NCBI RefSeq assembly: GCF_002217755.1 | Contig: NZ_BCFL01000017.1 | Span: forward strand, 400,442 to 464,441 | Direction of reading: 5' to 3' | DNA from: Streptomyces hyaluromycini | Lineage (GTDB): Bacteria > Actinomycetota > Actinomycetes > Streptomycetales > Streptomycetaceae | Length of the DNA: 64,000 nucleotides | Shown here: positions 36,258 through 45,440 of the stretch, one piece after another | Layout: every line of letters starts with the position of its first letter | How positions within the stretch are numbered: the first letter of the stretch is position 1 | The notes under the pieces: generated by a model | Database searches by the model: none | What the model saw: the letters and a program-made list of their open reading frames with translations, nothing else | What the model was told of the DNA's origin: nothing | Program-made: the position numbers and the translations under genes

Positions 36258-37019
36258 GTGACTGGGCCACCTCTGCTGTCACTACGCGGAATCTCCAAGC
36301 GATTCGGTGCCGTCCAAGCCCTCCAGGATGTCGATCTGGAGCTCCGCAGAGGCGAGGTTGTCGCCCTTTTGGGCGACAACGGTGCCGGCAAGTCCACCCT
36401 CATCAAGGTCATCGCGGGTGTCGACCCCGCCGACAAGGGCGTCATCGAGTGGGAGGGCCAGGTCGTCCACATCAGGACCCCTCGGATCGCTCAGCGCCTG
36501 GGCATCGCGACCGTGTACCAGAACCTGGCGCTGTGCGACTACCTCGATGTCGCCGAAAACCTCTTCCTCGGACGGGAGCGGCGGTGCCCCGGCGCCCGGG
36601 GCCGCCTGTTCCGGTTGATGGACAAGGACGGCATGCGCGGGGAGGCTCGACAGCAGCTCGACGCACTGGGCATCCGTGTTCCCGACCTGCGCGCTCCGGT
36701 CGCTTCGCTGTCGGCGGGCCAGCGGCAGACCGTGGCGATCTCCCGCGCGCTTCTCGGCCGGCCGAAGGTGGTCCTCCTCGATGAGCCCACCGCGGCGCTG
36801 GGCGTTTCTCAGGCCGGTCATGTCCTCGATCTCGTCGACAAGCTCCGCGAACAGGACGTCGGGGTGATTCTCATCAGCCACAACCTGGGAGACGTCAAGG
36901 CTGTGGCGGACGAGGCGGCGGTGCTGCGGCTGGGCCGCAACAACGGCCTCTTCCATGTGCCGACCACACCGCAGGAAAGGATCTTCTCCTCCATCGTCGG
37001 CGCCACGAGCAACAACTGA
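36258..37019 (+). CDS. Sugar ABC transporter ATP-binding protein (FrcA-like)
   Basis: A 253-residue single-domain ABC ATPase, as in the fructose Frc systems rather than the duplicated RbsA. Start GTG 36258. Walker A GDNGAGKST, signature LSAGQRQTVAISRAL (LSGGQ variant LSAGQ), Walker B KVVLLDEPTAALG, H-loop ISHNLGDVK. Together with the divergent permease and binding protein it forms a complete importer. Confidence 0.94.
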   Translation: MTGPPLLSLRGISKRFGAVQALQDVDLELRRGEVVALLGDNGAGKSTLIKVIAGVDPADKGVIEWEGQVVHIRTPRIAQRLGIATVYQNLALCDYLDVAENLFLGRERRCPGARGRLFRLMDKDGMRGEARQQLDALGIRVPDLRAPVASLSAGQRQTVAISRALLGRPKVVLLDEPTAALGVSQAGHVLDLVDKLREQDVGVILISHNLGDVKAVADEAAVLRLGRNNGLFHVPTTPQERIFSSIVGATSNN

Positions 37020-37227
37020 CCGTGGCCGCCAGGCCTCCGCGTGCCACGTGACGTGGATGCCTCACCCGCCGGCAATCGCCCTCCGAGTCCGCTACGGCGC
37101 GCTCGACCTGGACCTCGCCGGCACGGTGAACGTGGCCCTTGCGGCCGACTACGACACCGACGAGATCCTCGGCGGCCACGCACCTGCTCCCGCAAGGACG
37201 TTGTGCCCCTGGACGGCCGCCGAAACG
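37020..37227. other. Gap with possible gene fragment
   Basis: 208 bp with coding-like base bias on the plus strand (frame containing RYGALDLDLAGTVNVALAAD) but no credible start or end; it may be the relic of a gene that followed the ATPase. A short CCACGTGACGTGG palindrome lies at 37044-37056. Confidence 0.35.
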
Positions 37228-40200
37228 TCACCGGTCGAGATCCTGGTACTCCTTCGCGGGCACACCGATGTCCGAGAAGACCTCCCATGCCTGCCGCCTC
37301 ATCAGTTCGGCGGCAGCACCGTCGGTCATCCGGTGGGCGCGCGCGAGCGCCATGAGCGTGCGGGCCTCGCCGAGTCGGTGGCCGGTCTCGCGGTGCACGG
37401 CCAGGGCCTCCTGGCCCAGCTCGACGGCTGTGGCGTGTGCTCCCTCGGACTCCGCTGTTTCGGACAGTGCGGTCAGGGCCTGGCCCTCCACCACACGGAA
37501 GGAGTGGTCGCGTGCCAGGCGCAGTGCCTGTTCGGAATGGGTGCGGGCCTCGCCGTGACGGCCCAGTTGCCTGTGGGTGAGGGAGAGGCTCACGAGGCTG
37601 TCCGCCTCGGCGCGCTTGAATCTCGCCTCGCGGGCCAGGGTGAGAGCCTGCTCGTCAGCCTGGAGAGCTTGTTCCGGATGTGCCAGTTTGCGGTGGGCGG
37701 CGGCCACCGTGTTGAGGATGCCGGACTGAATCCATAGGCGTCCTGTGTGTCTGACCGTGGCGAAGGCATGCCCGGCCAGTATCAGCGCGTCGCCCTGGCG
37801 GCCGAGCTCGATATTGATCTTCGCGATGGCGTCGAGCATCATCGCGCGGCCGGGGCGATAAGGGGCCCTCTTGCCGGCGGCCACCGCGGGGCCGAGGACG
37901 TCAAGGCCGTCAGCGAGACGGCCGAGTTCCCAGTAGACCCAGCCCAGAATCTGCAGGGCTCCGTTCTTGTTCGACCAGGCGAGCTCTTCCTCGGCGTTGA
38001 TGATGCATTCGAGGTGATCGGCAGCCTCGTGCAGCCGGCCCAGATCCCGGCAGGTCATGGCAAGGCCGACCACCCCGAACCCGTCGAAGTAGCGGTTACC
38101 GGCTGCCCGGAAGCCGCGCAGGCCGGCGGTGAAATGCTCGTGCGCACTGTCGAGGCGCGCCATGCTCCATTCCACGAAACCTCTGACGCCGAGGCCGGCT
38201 GCCTCCCCCGTCGCCCAACCGAGCTGCCGGCTGATGTCGAGTACGCGTGCGCCGTGATCCATCGCCTGCCTGCCATGCCCCCGGTCCCACTTGATCACTC
38301 CGAGGCTCATGTGCATGGCTGCCTGGCCGAACAGGTCGCCTTCGGCCGTGGCCGCGTCCAGCGCCGTCTCCGCCGTGGTCTGCCACGTAGCCCGTGGCAG
38401 GTGGTGCCAGAAATGACCGAACAGTGCGTCGGCCAGGTGCCAGGCGACGGGGCGGGGGCCGTGGTGGGCGGCATGGTTGATGGCGGCGAGCAGGTTCGCC
38501 ACCTCCGCCTCCAACCACCGGTCGGATCCGGGGACCGAGTGCCTGTCCGGGTACCCGCCGGGGCGGAGGTCGGGGGGCAGCTCCGGGAAGAACCAGGTTC
38601 CCGCGGCCCGGCGAGTGGCGTTCAGGTACCAGATCATGAGCCGCTCCGACGCGGCGTCGCGCTCCACGGCCGTCTCCTCGATCAGCGCCCGCTCCTGCGC
38701 ATACTCGCGAAGCAGATCATGGAACCGGTAACGCCCCACCGTCACCGGTTCGATCAGGTGGGCAGCGGCCAGCGCACCGAGCAGACGCCGGGCCTGCGAC
38801 AGCGGTGCGTCCAGCAGGGCCGCCGCGACCTCGGCGGTGAACTCCGCCCCCGGGCACAGGCCGAGCAGGCGGAACAGCCGGCGCGCGCCTGGTACCAGAT
38901 CCCGGTACGACACCGAAAAGGCCGTATGCAGGGGCGAGTTGGCCTCGCCTTCCGGCTCCAGCGCCTGCAGCCTGTTGCCCTCGGTCATCTCGGCGACCAG
39001 GTCGGCCGCCCGCAGGCCCGGATCGCCCGCCAGCCTGGCGGCGGCCACACGCAGCGCCAGCGGAAGGCTGCCGCACAGCCGGATCAGTTCGCCGACCGCA
39101 CGCTCGTCGGCGGCCACCCGGTCCGCGCCGAGGGTTCGGCTCAGCAGCGCGCGGGCCTCGTCCGACTTGAGGAGGTTCAGTGGCAGGGCATGGGCACCGT
39201 CGTGGGCGACGAGGTCGCCGAGGCGGTTGCGGCTGGTGACGACGACACAGCAGGTCGGGCTGGACGGCAGCAGCGGACGTACCTGCTCGGCCGAGGCCGC
39301 GTTGTCCAGCAGGACCAGAATGCGCCGGTCGGCCATCAGGGTCCGGAACAAGCGGCCCTGGGCCTCGTGGTGCGAGGGGATCTCCGACGCCGTGAACCCC
39401 AGGCTGCGCAGCAGCAGTTCAAGGGCCTCGCCAGGCCGGAGGGGCTGCCGGTCGTGGTCGAAGCCGTGCAGGTTGACGTAGAGCTGGCCGTCCGGGAAGC
39501 GGTCGCGGACCTGATGTGCCCAGTGCACGGCCAGCGCGGTCTTGCCGATGCCGGCGGCGCCGCCGATGGCGGAGATGACCACGGTGTTCGCAGCCCCCCG
39601 GTCCTGCACGGGCGGAAGCAGGGCGTGGAGCCGCGCGAGTTCGCCGGTGCGGCCGACGAAGCCCGGTGCGTCGTGCGGAAGTTCGGCGGGCACGGGGCTC
39701 TCGCGCGGCTTGGCGGGCCTGGGCGGGTAAGGAGCCGGCGGGCGTAGGAGGAAGGCGTCGTCCTGGTGCAGCACCGCCTCGTGCACCCGGCGCAGTTCCT
39801 CGCCGGGATCGGTTCCGAGCTCGTCGCGCAGCCGTACGCGTATGTCCTCGTAGGCCTTGAGCGCTTCCGCCTGACGTCCGCAGCCGTACAGAGCCCGCAG
39901 GCGCAGGGACATCAGTGCTTCGTCGTAGCGGTCAGCCGCCGACGACGCCGACAGCCCACCGAGGTCGTGGAGGGCCTCGGCGAACCGGCCCAGCAGGAGC
40001 ATGCACTTGAGCCGCTCCAGCCGGAGCGTCCGCCGGCGCTCCTCCAGCCGCTGCCGCTCTTCCTGGGCGAACGGTCCCGGCAGGTTGGCGAGGGGCTCGC
40101 CCCGGAACAACTCGACGGCCGCCGACAACTGCCCCGCTGCCGTGACCAGATCGCCCGACGCGACGGTGCGCAGCGCCTCATCGCTCCGCACGTCCAGATC

Positions 40201-40563
40201 CGCCGTGTCGAGCCGGATCCCCTCGACGACGAAGCGGTACCAGCCCTTGCCGCTGCGGATCACCGACTCCGCGGGCCGGGTGCCTTCCGGATCAAGGGCC
40301 CTGCGTAACGAGTTGACGTGCGTCGGCAGCACCTTGCGGCCGCCTGCGGGCGGCTCCGGCCCCCACACCGCGTCGAGCAGCCGCTCATGACTGACCACGG
40401 CCCCTTGGCGCAGCAGCAGCGCGGCCAGTACGGCCTGTCGCTTCAACGGGCCCAGTTTCAGGGGCGTTCCGCCCCGCCAGGCCCGTAACGGCCCAAGCAC
40501 CTCGAATCGAAGCAGCTCAGGAGATCCCCCGTCCACCGCGAAGCCTCCGCTCCCGTAGGTCAT
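37228..40563 (-). CDS. AfsR-like SARP/NB-ARC/TPR regulator, copy 1
   Basis: A 1111-residue regulator with AfsR architecture: winged-helix DNA-binding domain (residues 17-115), bacterial transcriptional activation domain (about 120-262), NB-ARC ATPase (Walker A GGAAGIGKTAL 334-344, Walker B RRILVLLDNA 413-422, VVTSRNRLGDL), then TPRs to the C-terminus. ATG 40563 is the start aligned with copy 2 (55630-58956). Two TTA codons (residues 26 and 86, at 40486-40488 and 40306-40308 on the plus strand) put it under bldA control. It is divergent from a small gene, and that promoter is conserved between copies. Confidence 0.93.
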   Translation of the reverse strand: MTYGSGGFAVDGGSPELLRFEVLGPLRAWRGGTPLKLGPLKRQAVLAALLLRQGAVVSHERLLDAVWGPEPPAGGRKVLPTHVNSLRRALDPEGTRPAESVIRSGKGWYRFVVEGIRLDTADLDVRSDEALRTVASGDLVTAAGQLSAAVELFRGEPLANLPGPFAQEERQRLEERRRTLRLERLKCMLLLGRFAEALHDLGGLSASSAADRYDEALMSLRLRALYGCGRQAEALKAYEDIRVRLRDELGTDPGEELRRVHEAVLHQDDAFLLRPPAPYPPRPAKPRESPVPAELPHDAPGFVGRTGELARLHALLPPVQDRGAANTVVISAIGGAAGIGKTALAVHWAHQVRDRFPDGQLYVNLHGFDHDRQPLRPGEALELLLRSLGFTASEIPSHHEAQGRLFRTLMADRRILVLLDNAASAEQVRPLLPSSPTCCVVVTSRNRLGDLVAHDGAHALPLNLLKSDEARALLSRTLGADRVAADERAVGELIRLCGSLPLALRVAAARLAGDPGLRAADLVAEMTEGNRLQALEPEGEANSPLHTAFSVSYRDLVPGARRLFRLLGLCPGAEFTAEVAAALLDAPLSQARRLLGALAAAHLIEPVTVGRYRFHDLLREYAQERALIEETAVERDAASERLMIWYLNATRRAAGTWFFPELPPDLRPGGYPDRHSVPGSDRWLEAEVANLLAAINHAAHHGPRPVAWHLADALFGHFWHHLPRATWQTTAETALDAATAEGDLFGQAAMHMSLGVIKWDRGHGRQAMDHGARVLDISRQLGWATGEAAGLGVRGFVEWSMARLDSAHEHFTAGLRGFRAAGNRYFDGFGVVGLAMTCRDLGRLHEAADHLECIINAEEELAWSNKNGALQILGWVYWELGRLADGLDVLGPAVAAGKRAPYRPGRAMMLDAIAKINIELGRQGDALILAGHAFATVRHTGRLWIQSGILNTVAAAHRKLAHPEQALQADEQALTLAREARFKRAEADSLVSLSLTHRQLGRHGEARTHSEQALRLARDHSFRVVEGQALTALSETAESEGAHATAVELGQEALAVHRETGHRLGEARTLMALARAHRMTDGAAAELMRRQAWEVFSDIGVPAKEYQDLDR

Positions 40564-40616
40564 CGAAAATTCACCAGTATTGCAGCACCCCCGGTCATGG
40601 TGATGGAGACGACATC

Positions 40617-40633
40617 GCACAACCCGCACAACC
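40617..40633. promoter_or_regulatory. GCACAACC direct repeat (copy 1)
   Basis: Two GCACAACC units one base apart (9-bp period) between the AfsR-like gene and its divergent partner. The same pair occurs at the same place in copy 2. SARP-type domains bind short direct repeats, so this may be an autoregulatory site. Confidence 0.5.
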
Positions 40634-40646
40634 ACAGGGGGACCGA

Positions 40647-40982
40647 GTGATCGAAGTGGAACTGGTGGCCACCGCGTTGGCCACAGGGGCGGCGCCCGGA
40701 CTCCCCGGCACCTCACTCGGAGTGATCGACGACCTGCACGCCACGCTGAGAGAGGCAGTCCGCCGACGGTTGGGCGGTGGCGGGAACGGCGTGCCGGGCG
40801 GCTATGGCATACGGGTGCTGGACGCGTACGAGACGGACCCCGACGTGTGGTGGACCCGTCTGCTCCAGGTTCTGACGGCCTCCGGAACGGACATGGACGA
40901 GGAGATCCTCACGGCGGCCCGCAACGTGCTCCGCGCGGACCGCCGGACAGGGCACATCACCGTGGACGCCGTCGGCTCCTGA
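40647..40982 (+). CDS. Small acidic partner protein of AfsR-like regulator
   Basis: A 111-residue soluble helical protein starting at GTG 40647 (AGGGGGAC upstream). N-half LVATALATGAAPGLPGTSLG then LHATLREAVRRRL; C-half WWTRLLQVLTASGTDMDEEI and ending RADRRTGHITVDAVGS. Similar small proteins accompany NLR-like NTPases in Streptomyces, some continuing at this point into an amyloid-type QGVQIGDxN motif; here the stop comes just before it. Role unknown. A decayed copy sits in the same position beside copy 2. Confidence 0.75.
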   Translation: MIEVELVATALATGAAPGLPGTSLGVIDDLHATLREAVRRRLGGGGNGVPGGYGIRVLDAYETDPDVWWTRLLQVLTASGTDMDEEILTAARNVLRADRRTGHITVDAVGS

Positions 40983-41066
40983 CGCGGGTTTCAGCAGGGC
41001 CGTCTTGACTGTGGAGAGGCTTGGCGGTTGTGGGAGCGTGCAGTGTCGCTGCGGGCCAAGGCGCTT

Positions 41067-41705
41067 CTAAGGCTGCCGCAGGAACCCCCTCTCCATGGCC
41101 ACCACCACCGCCCTCGTCCGGTCGTTCACATCGAGCTTGGCGAACAGGCGCAGCAGATGCGTCTTCACGGTGGCCTCGGCGATCACGAGGCGTCTGCCGA
41201 TCTCGGCGTTGGTGAGGCCGTCGGCCACCGCGTTGAGGACGTCGGTCTCACGGTCGGTCAACGGGTCCTGGACGGGACGCCGCATCCGCGCCACGAGCTT
41301 CTCGGCGACCCGGGGAGCGAGCACCGTCTCGCCGCGTGCCGCCGCGTGGATGGCGTCGACGAGCTGCTCGCGGGTGGTGTCCTTGAGCAGGTAGCCGATG
41401 GCACCGGCCTCCACCCCGCGTTCGATGTCCGTGTCGGTGTCGTACGTCGTCAGGATCAGCACCCGGGTACGCGGATACCGGGCGACGATCTCGGTCGTCG
41501 TGGCCACCCCGTCGAGCACGGGCATCCGCAGATCGACCAGGGCGACATCGGGGTCGTACCGCTCGACGAGTTCGAGCGCCGCGCGCCCGTCGCCCGCCTC
41601 GCCGACGATCTCGATGCTGTCCTCGGCCGCGAGCAGGGCGACCACTCCGGCCCGCATCACGGTGTGATCGTCCACCACGACGATGCGCAGACCTCGTCCG
41701 CTCAT
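41067..41705 (-). CDS. NarL-family response regulator
   Basis: A 212-residue regulator: receiver (IVVVDDHTVMRAGV, acceptor in VALVDLRMPVLDG, Lys in YLLKDTTRE) and LuxR-type HTH (LTDRETDVLNAVADGLTNAE ... EATVKTHLLRLFAKLDV). ATG 41705 overlaps the kinase stop by 4 bp. Its cognate kinase has lost its sensor (next entry), so input may be altered. Confidence 0.94.
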   Translation of the reverse strand: MSGRGLRIVVVDDHTVMRAGVVALLAAEDSIEIVGEAGDGRAALELVERYDPDVALVDLRMPVLDGVATTTEIVARYPRTRVLILTTYDTDTDIERGVEAGAIGYLLKDTTREQLVDAIHAAARGETVLAPRVAEKLVARMRRPVQDPLTDRETDVLNAVADGLTNAEIGRRLVIAEATVKTHLLRLFAKLDVNDRTRAVVVAMERGFLRQP

Positions 41706-42553
41706 GTCTCCACCTCACTCGCCGGCGGGATCGTCGCCAGGATCCGGGTACCGTCGCCCACCGAACTCGTCACCGTGAGCCTCCCGCCCAGCTCCGCCAG
41801 TCGCTTGCGCATGCCGTCGAGCCCGAAGCCGGTCGACTCCCCCGCCACGAACCCGCTGCCGTCGTCGGTGATCTCCAGCTCCACTCCGTAGGGACGCCGG
41901 ACCAGCACCACGCCCACCGTGGACGCGCGGGCGTGTTTGCGCACGTTGGCCAGGGACTCCTGGGTGCAGCGCAGCAGCGCGATCCGGGTCTGCTGGTCGC
42001 ACTCCAGGTCGGCCAGGTCGGCGTCCACGGCGAGCCCGGTGTCCTCCGCGAAGCGGTCCAGGGTACGGCGCAGCGTCTGCGCCACCGTACCGGCCGCCGC
42101 CCGGCCCGGACCCGGCTGCCTCGCCGAACCCACCAACTCCCGGGCCTCGGCGAGGTTTTCCCGGGCGGTGGACTCGATCGACCGCAGTTGCCGGGCACTG
42201 CGCGCCGGGTCGTCGGACAGGCCCGCCCGTGCCGCCTCCGCGAGGACGATGATCGAAGCGAAGCCCTGGGCGAGCGTGTCGTGGATGTCCCGTGCGATGC
42301 GTTCCCGTTCGTCCGCCGCGCCCTGCCGCTGGTGAGCCTCGGACAGCTGCGCCTCCGTCCGCTCCAACTCCTCGATCAGCCGCGCCCGTTCGCTGCTCTG
42401 CGCGACGACCGAGTGCGCCCACAGGCCGATCAGCACCCCCACCGCGACCACGATCAGGGTGGACACCAGCGTCTCGCCGAAGAACTCCGCCGACCAGCCC
42501 TGCCGGACCAGGGCCCCGGTCAGCGTGACACCGGTGGCCGCTGCCGACGGCAC
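41702..42553 (-). CDS. Truncated NarL-type sensor kinase
   Basis: The catalytic part is intact: last TM (TLVSTLIVVAVGVLIGLWAH), H-box ERERIARDIHDTLAQGFASI, N-box QESLANVRKHARAS, G-boxes DDGSGF and GFGLDGMRKRLAELGG. The membrane sensor upstream is gone: just before GVTLTGALVRQGW the sequence changes to the start of an MMPL transporter in a different frame. GTG 42553 could start translation, giving about 283 residues. It may be an orphaned constitutive kinase or a pseudogene. Confidence 0.75.
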   Translation of the reverse strand: MPSAAATGVTLTGALVRQGWSAEFFGETLVSTLIVVAVGVLIGLWAHSVVAQSSERARLIEELERTEAQLSEAHQRQGAADERERIARDIHDTLAQGFASIIVLAEAARAGLSDDPARSARQLRSIESTARENLAEARELVGSARQPGPGRAAAGTVAQTLRRTLDRFAEDTGLAVDADLADLECDQQTRIALLRCTQESLANVRKHARASTVGVVLVRRPYGVELEITDDGSGFVAGESTGFGLDGMRKRLAELGGRLTVTSSVGDGTRILATIPPASEVET

Positions 42554-42656
42554 TGCCGGCCGCCAGGCACAGCACCACGAACACGAGCCAGCCGACGACG
42601 GCCCGCCAGGGGTGCCGGGCACTCCAACGCGCCATGCGAACAGTGAGTGATTTCAT
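42541..42656 (-). pseudogene. 5' remnant of MMPL-family transporter gene
   Basis: From ATG 42656 the frame reads MKSLTVRMARWSARHPWRAV then VGWLVFVVLCLAAGSAVGSG, the classic N-terminus and first TM of actinobacterial MMPL transporters, then runs out of frame into the kinase near 42541. About 700 further residues of the transporter are missing. The junction implies a single deletion removing most of mmpL and the 5' part of the kinase gene. Confidence 0.8.
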
Positions 42657-42713
42657 GCCCAAAAGCCTTGCTGCCCTGGGTAGTTGACAGACAGAGGCGC
42701 CCGGTTGAACTTC

Positions 42714-42735
42714 GCGTCCACCGATCGGTGGACGC
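42714..42735. promoter_or_regulatory. 22-bp perfect palindrome operator
   Basis: Core GTCCACCGATCGGTGGAC (42716-42733), extended by GC on the left and GC on the right to 22 bp of perfect dyad, 58 bp upstream of the mmpL remnant start. Very likely the operator of the adjacent NarL-type regulator or of a TetR-type repressor that once controlled mmpL. Confidence 0.7.
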
Positions 42736-43260
42736 AGACCGGGAAAGGCTCCCGCGAGCCGGGCCCCTCGCACAGCAGCGCTCTTCGGGGAACCGCAGGC
42801 TGAGGGCCTGCCGACGTGGATCACCGCCATGCTCGGCGCCGAACACCCTCAAGCTCGTGCCCGGGCCGGTCAGGCAGCAGCTGCGGCCGTGCCAGAACAG
42901 GAGACAGCCGCCCCCGACGATCAACCATCCGGTACGAATCCGGCACGCGACAACTGATCACGATGGACAGCAAAAGGGCCCGGGTCTCTGACCTGAAGTG
43001 GTCGTTCCGGTCGGATCGCGCCACTGTTGGCCGTGGTTGCCCGCCCTTGCGGGCACGCTGTGGGCGCGCCGCCGCCGACCGCCTCCGGGCGGAGGCTCGG
43101 ATGAGGCTGGTGCCGACCCGATCCCCGTCGTTTCCCGGACTGACCGGGACGCCGTCGCGAACGCACACGGCGCAGGGGTCCGATCCCATCGATGAGGTGT
43201 GGTGGGAGGGGAACGCAGTGGTGCTGCGCCCCCCTGTTCACCCGGATCGTCCCGCGGAGG
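42736..43260. other. Gene-free scar region
   Basis: No gene is supported in this interval. It contains a decayed terminator-like CCCGGGTCTCTGACCTG (42978-42994) and the first copy of the 33-bp scar motif (43024-43056). Confidence 0.5.
43024..43056. repeat. 33-bp scar motif, copy 1
   Basis: Begins CTGTTGGCCGTGGTTG and ends CCCTTGCGGGCAC. By eye 29 of 33 bases match the copy at 55262-55294. Followed by a second GGGC block, as in the other copies. Confidence 0.65.
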
Positions 43261-44757
43261 TCAGCCGACGGTCCACTTCTGGCTTGTGGCGCCCGTGCCC
43301 GTCAGTTGGACGACCTGTGCTCCGGTCGTCGTCGAGCTGTCCAGCACGCCGAGGTGCAGATCGCTGTTGACGTTGACCAGCATGAAGACCTTGCCCGTGT
43401 AGCTGCCGACCAGGTCGAAGAAGAACTGCTGATTGGTGCCGCCGTTGCAGGTCCACTGGATGAGCTGGCGGTTCTCCGCGGTGGACTTGCTGGGGACGTC
43501 CAGGCACAGTCCGCTGTTGACGTTCGTGAGCGTGTAGATGTTGTCCGAGACCTTGGTCGCGGTCCACTGCTGGTCGGTCCCGCCGGTGGAGGACGTCTGA
43601 ACGATCTTGGCGTTGGTCGCGGTGGAGGCGCCGGACACGTCCAGGAGCATCGAGCTGTTGGCGTTGGTCAGCGTGTGCGCCGCCGCGCTCGGCACGCCCG
43701 AGTTCGGCGTCCACGTCCCCGCCGAGACGTCCAGCGACCAGGTCGGGTACTGGCCCACGTTCACCACCGTGCCGCTGATGGTCATGGGCAGCCAGACGAG
43801 CTTGGACGCGCCCAGGTCGGAGGTGTTCCAGCGGTCGCCCGCGTAGACGAACGTGGTGCCGGAGGTGCCGGCCACGGTGATGATGTTGGCGGTCTGGCTG
43901 CCGTACGTATGGGTGCCCGGGGCAGCGAAGTTCCTGAACGAGGACCAAGTCCCGCTGAGGGAGGTGGTGGTGGCGTAGACGTTGTCGTTCAGGCTCCAGC
44001 CGGTCAGGTGTGAAGCCAGCAGGTAGTAGACGCCGTTGCTCTTGATCATGGCAGGCGCCTCGTAGCTGGAGCTGCCGGAGCCGCCCAGGATGGCCACCGT
44101 GCTCACCACGGACAGGTAGTCGTCGGAGAGCAGGTCGATGCGCAGGCCGTAGGAACGGTCCTCTGTCATCAGGTACGCGGTGCCGTCGTCGTCCTGGAAG
44201 AGGCCGATGTCACGGCTGAGGTGGCCCAGCGGCTGGGAGCTGCCCTGGTAGGTGTAGGTGCCGCAGGGCGTGTCGCTGGTGGCGACGCCGACCTTGGCCT
44301 CGGAGTAGCTGGTGCTGTCGATGTGCAGGTACATCACGTACTTGCCGGTCGACGAGTTGTAGATCACCTTCGGCCGCTCCACCACCCGCGACGGGCCGAG
44401 GTCTCCGCTGCTCTGCACGGACAGCGCGTCGCCGACGAAGGTCCAGTTCGCCAGGTCGGTCGAGCTGTAGCAGGTGATGGCCTGGAAGGACGTGTCGGAC
44501 GAGGTCTCGCCCGTCTTGTCCTCGCCGAAGCCGTACCAGGTGCCACCGACCTTGATGATGCCCATGCCGTGCAGCTGCAGGGTGTTGCCACTGGTGTCGG
44601 TCCGCGCGGCGCCGGTCGTGAAGGTCACGGTGGTGGCGGCCCGGGCGAGCGGTGCGGGTATCAGGAGCGCCGCGACACCTGCGAGCAGGGTCAGGAGCGA
44701 GAGGGCGCCACTGCGCCACGGACGTCCGCCGTGGCTGGGGGACATTCCCTTGAACAT
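43261..44757 (-). CDS. Secreted GH43 exo-beta-1,3-galactanase-like enzyme with RICIN lectin
   Basis: A 498-residue exported glycosidase. Signal peptide (LSLLTLLAGVAALLIPAPLA, cleavage after ARA), five-bladed GH43 domain about 35-345 (LQLHGMGIIKVGGTWYGFGE, VVERPKVIYNSSTGKYVMYL, SRDIGLFQDDDGTAYLM, YEAPAMIKSNGVYYLL), then a ricin-type CBM13 (QQWTATKVSDNIYTLTN repeats). ATG 44757 is preceded by GAAGAGGTGA. Subfamily resemblance is to exo-beta-1,3-galactanases acting on arabinogalactan. Divergent from a GH97 gene. Confidence 0.9.
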   Translation of the reverse strand: MFKGMSPSHGGRPWRSGALSLLTLLAGVAALLIPAPLARAATTVTFTTGAARTDTSGNTLQLHGMGIIKVGGTWYGFGEDKTGETSSDTSFQAITCYSSTDLANWTFVGDALSVQSSGDLGPSRVVERPKVIYNSSTGKYVMYLHIDSTSYSEAKVGVATSDTPCGTYTYQGSSQPLGHLSRDIGLFQDDDGTAYLMTEDRSYGLRIDLLSDDYLSVVSTVAILGGSGSSSYEAPAMIKSNGVYYLLASHLTGWSLNDNVYATTTSLSGTWSSFRNFAAPGTHTYGSQTANIITVAGTSGTTFVYAGDRWNTSDLGASKLVWLPMTISGTVVNVGQYPTWSLDVSAGTWTPNSGVPSAAAHTLTNANSSMLLDVSGASTATNAKIVQTSSTGGTDQQWTATKVSDNIYTLTNVNSGLCLDVPSKSTAENRQLIQWTCNGGTNQQFFFDLVGSYTGKVFMLVNVNSDLHLGVLDSSTTTGAQVVQLTGTGATSQKWTVG

Positions 44758-45440
44758 CTTTCTTCACCTCTTCGTCGAGGTTCCCGGTGCACTGTCCCTG
44801 CTCGGGCGGGTACGGCGAATCGCCGTCCGGGATCCCGGGTGGGGGGACGGATGGTGTCGGGTACGGGGAAGCCGGGTACGGCGGGCCGGGTGCGGTGTCC
44901 GGCTGTCGGGGAGACGAATGGCGCATCCGCCGCATGGCGGGTTAATGACAGCCCGCGTCAGAAAGCCTGTCAAGGGTGCGGGTTTGGATTTTGTTCATTC
45001 GCGACTGATTCGCCGCGCGAGGCACGGTGGCCGGAGACGTCCGATGGGATTTGTGCCGGATGCATGACTGGATCACTGGAGATCCACGGGCGCAGATGAT
45101 CGACCATGGTCTTTCATGTCTCCTTCTGCGAGGAGTCCGATTCACTTGTATTGGTGGAGTTTTACCCTGTACTGACCCATGGTCAAGATCGAAATATCGG
45201 GTCGAAGTGGTTGACCAGTCCAACGAGAAGGGCGTAGAACATCCTCTGCATATCGGACAGCGTTCATTCCTGGTTGTTTTTGTTTGAGAAGTGGCAACCT
45301 CCGCACTCGCCAACCTTCAGGGGCAGTTCGTCAGTAACCGGAACTTGATCGTGCGGCGGCCCTCAGCGCCGCAGTCCACGCCGGGCCGGCATGTGCCGCC
45401 CCCGCCCGTGCAGTTCGCTCGACGAAGAGGTGCACACTCC
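44758..45440. promoter_or_regulatory. Divergent promoter region of GH43 and GH97 genes
   Basis: 683 bp without a gene, AT-richer in 44975-45300. It contains related dyads: GACCATGGTC (45102-45111), TGACCCATGGTCA (45173-45185) and TTGACCA (45211-45217), plausible operators for a sugar-responsive LacI/ROK-type regulator. Both genes carry the same ribosome-site context CGACGAAGAGGTG. Confidence 0.5.
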
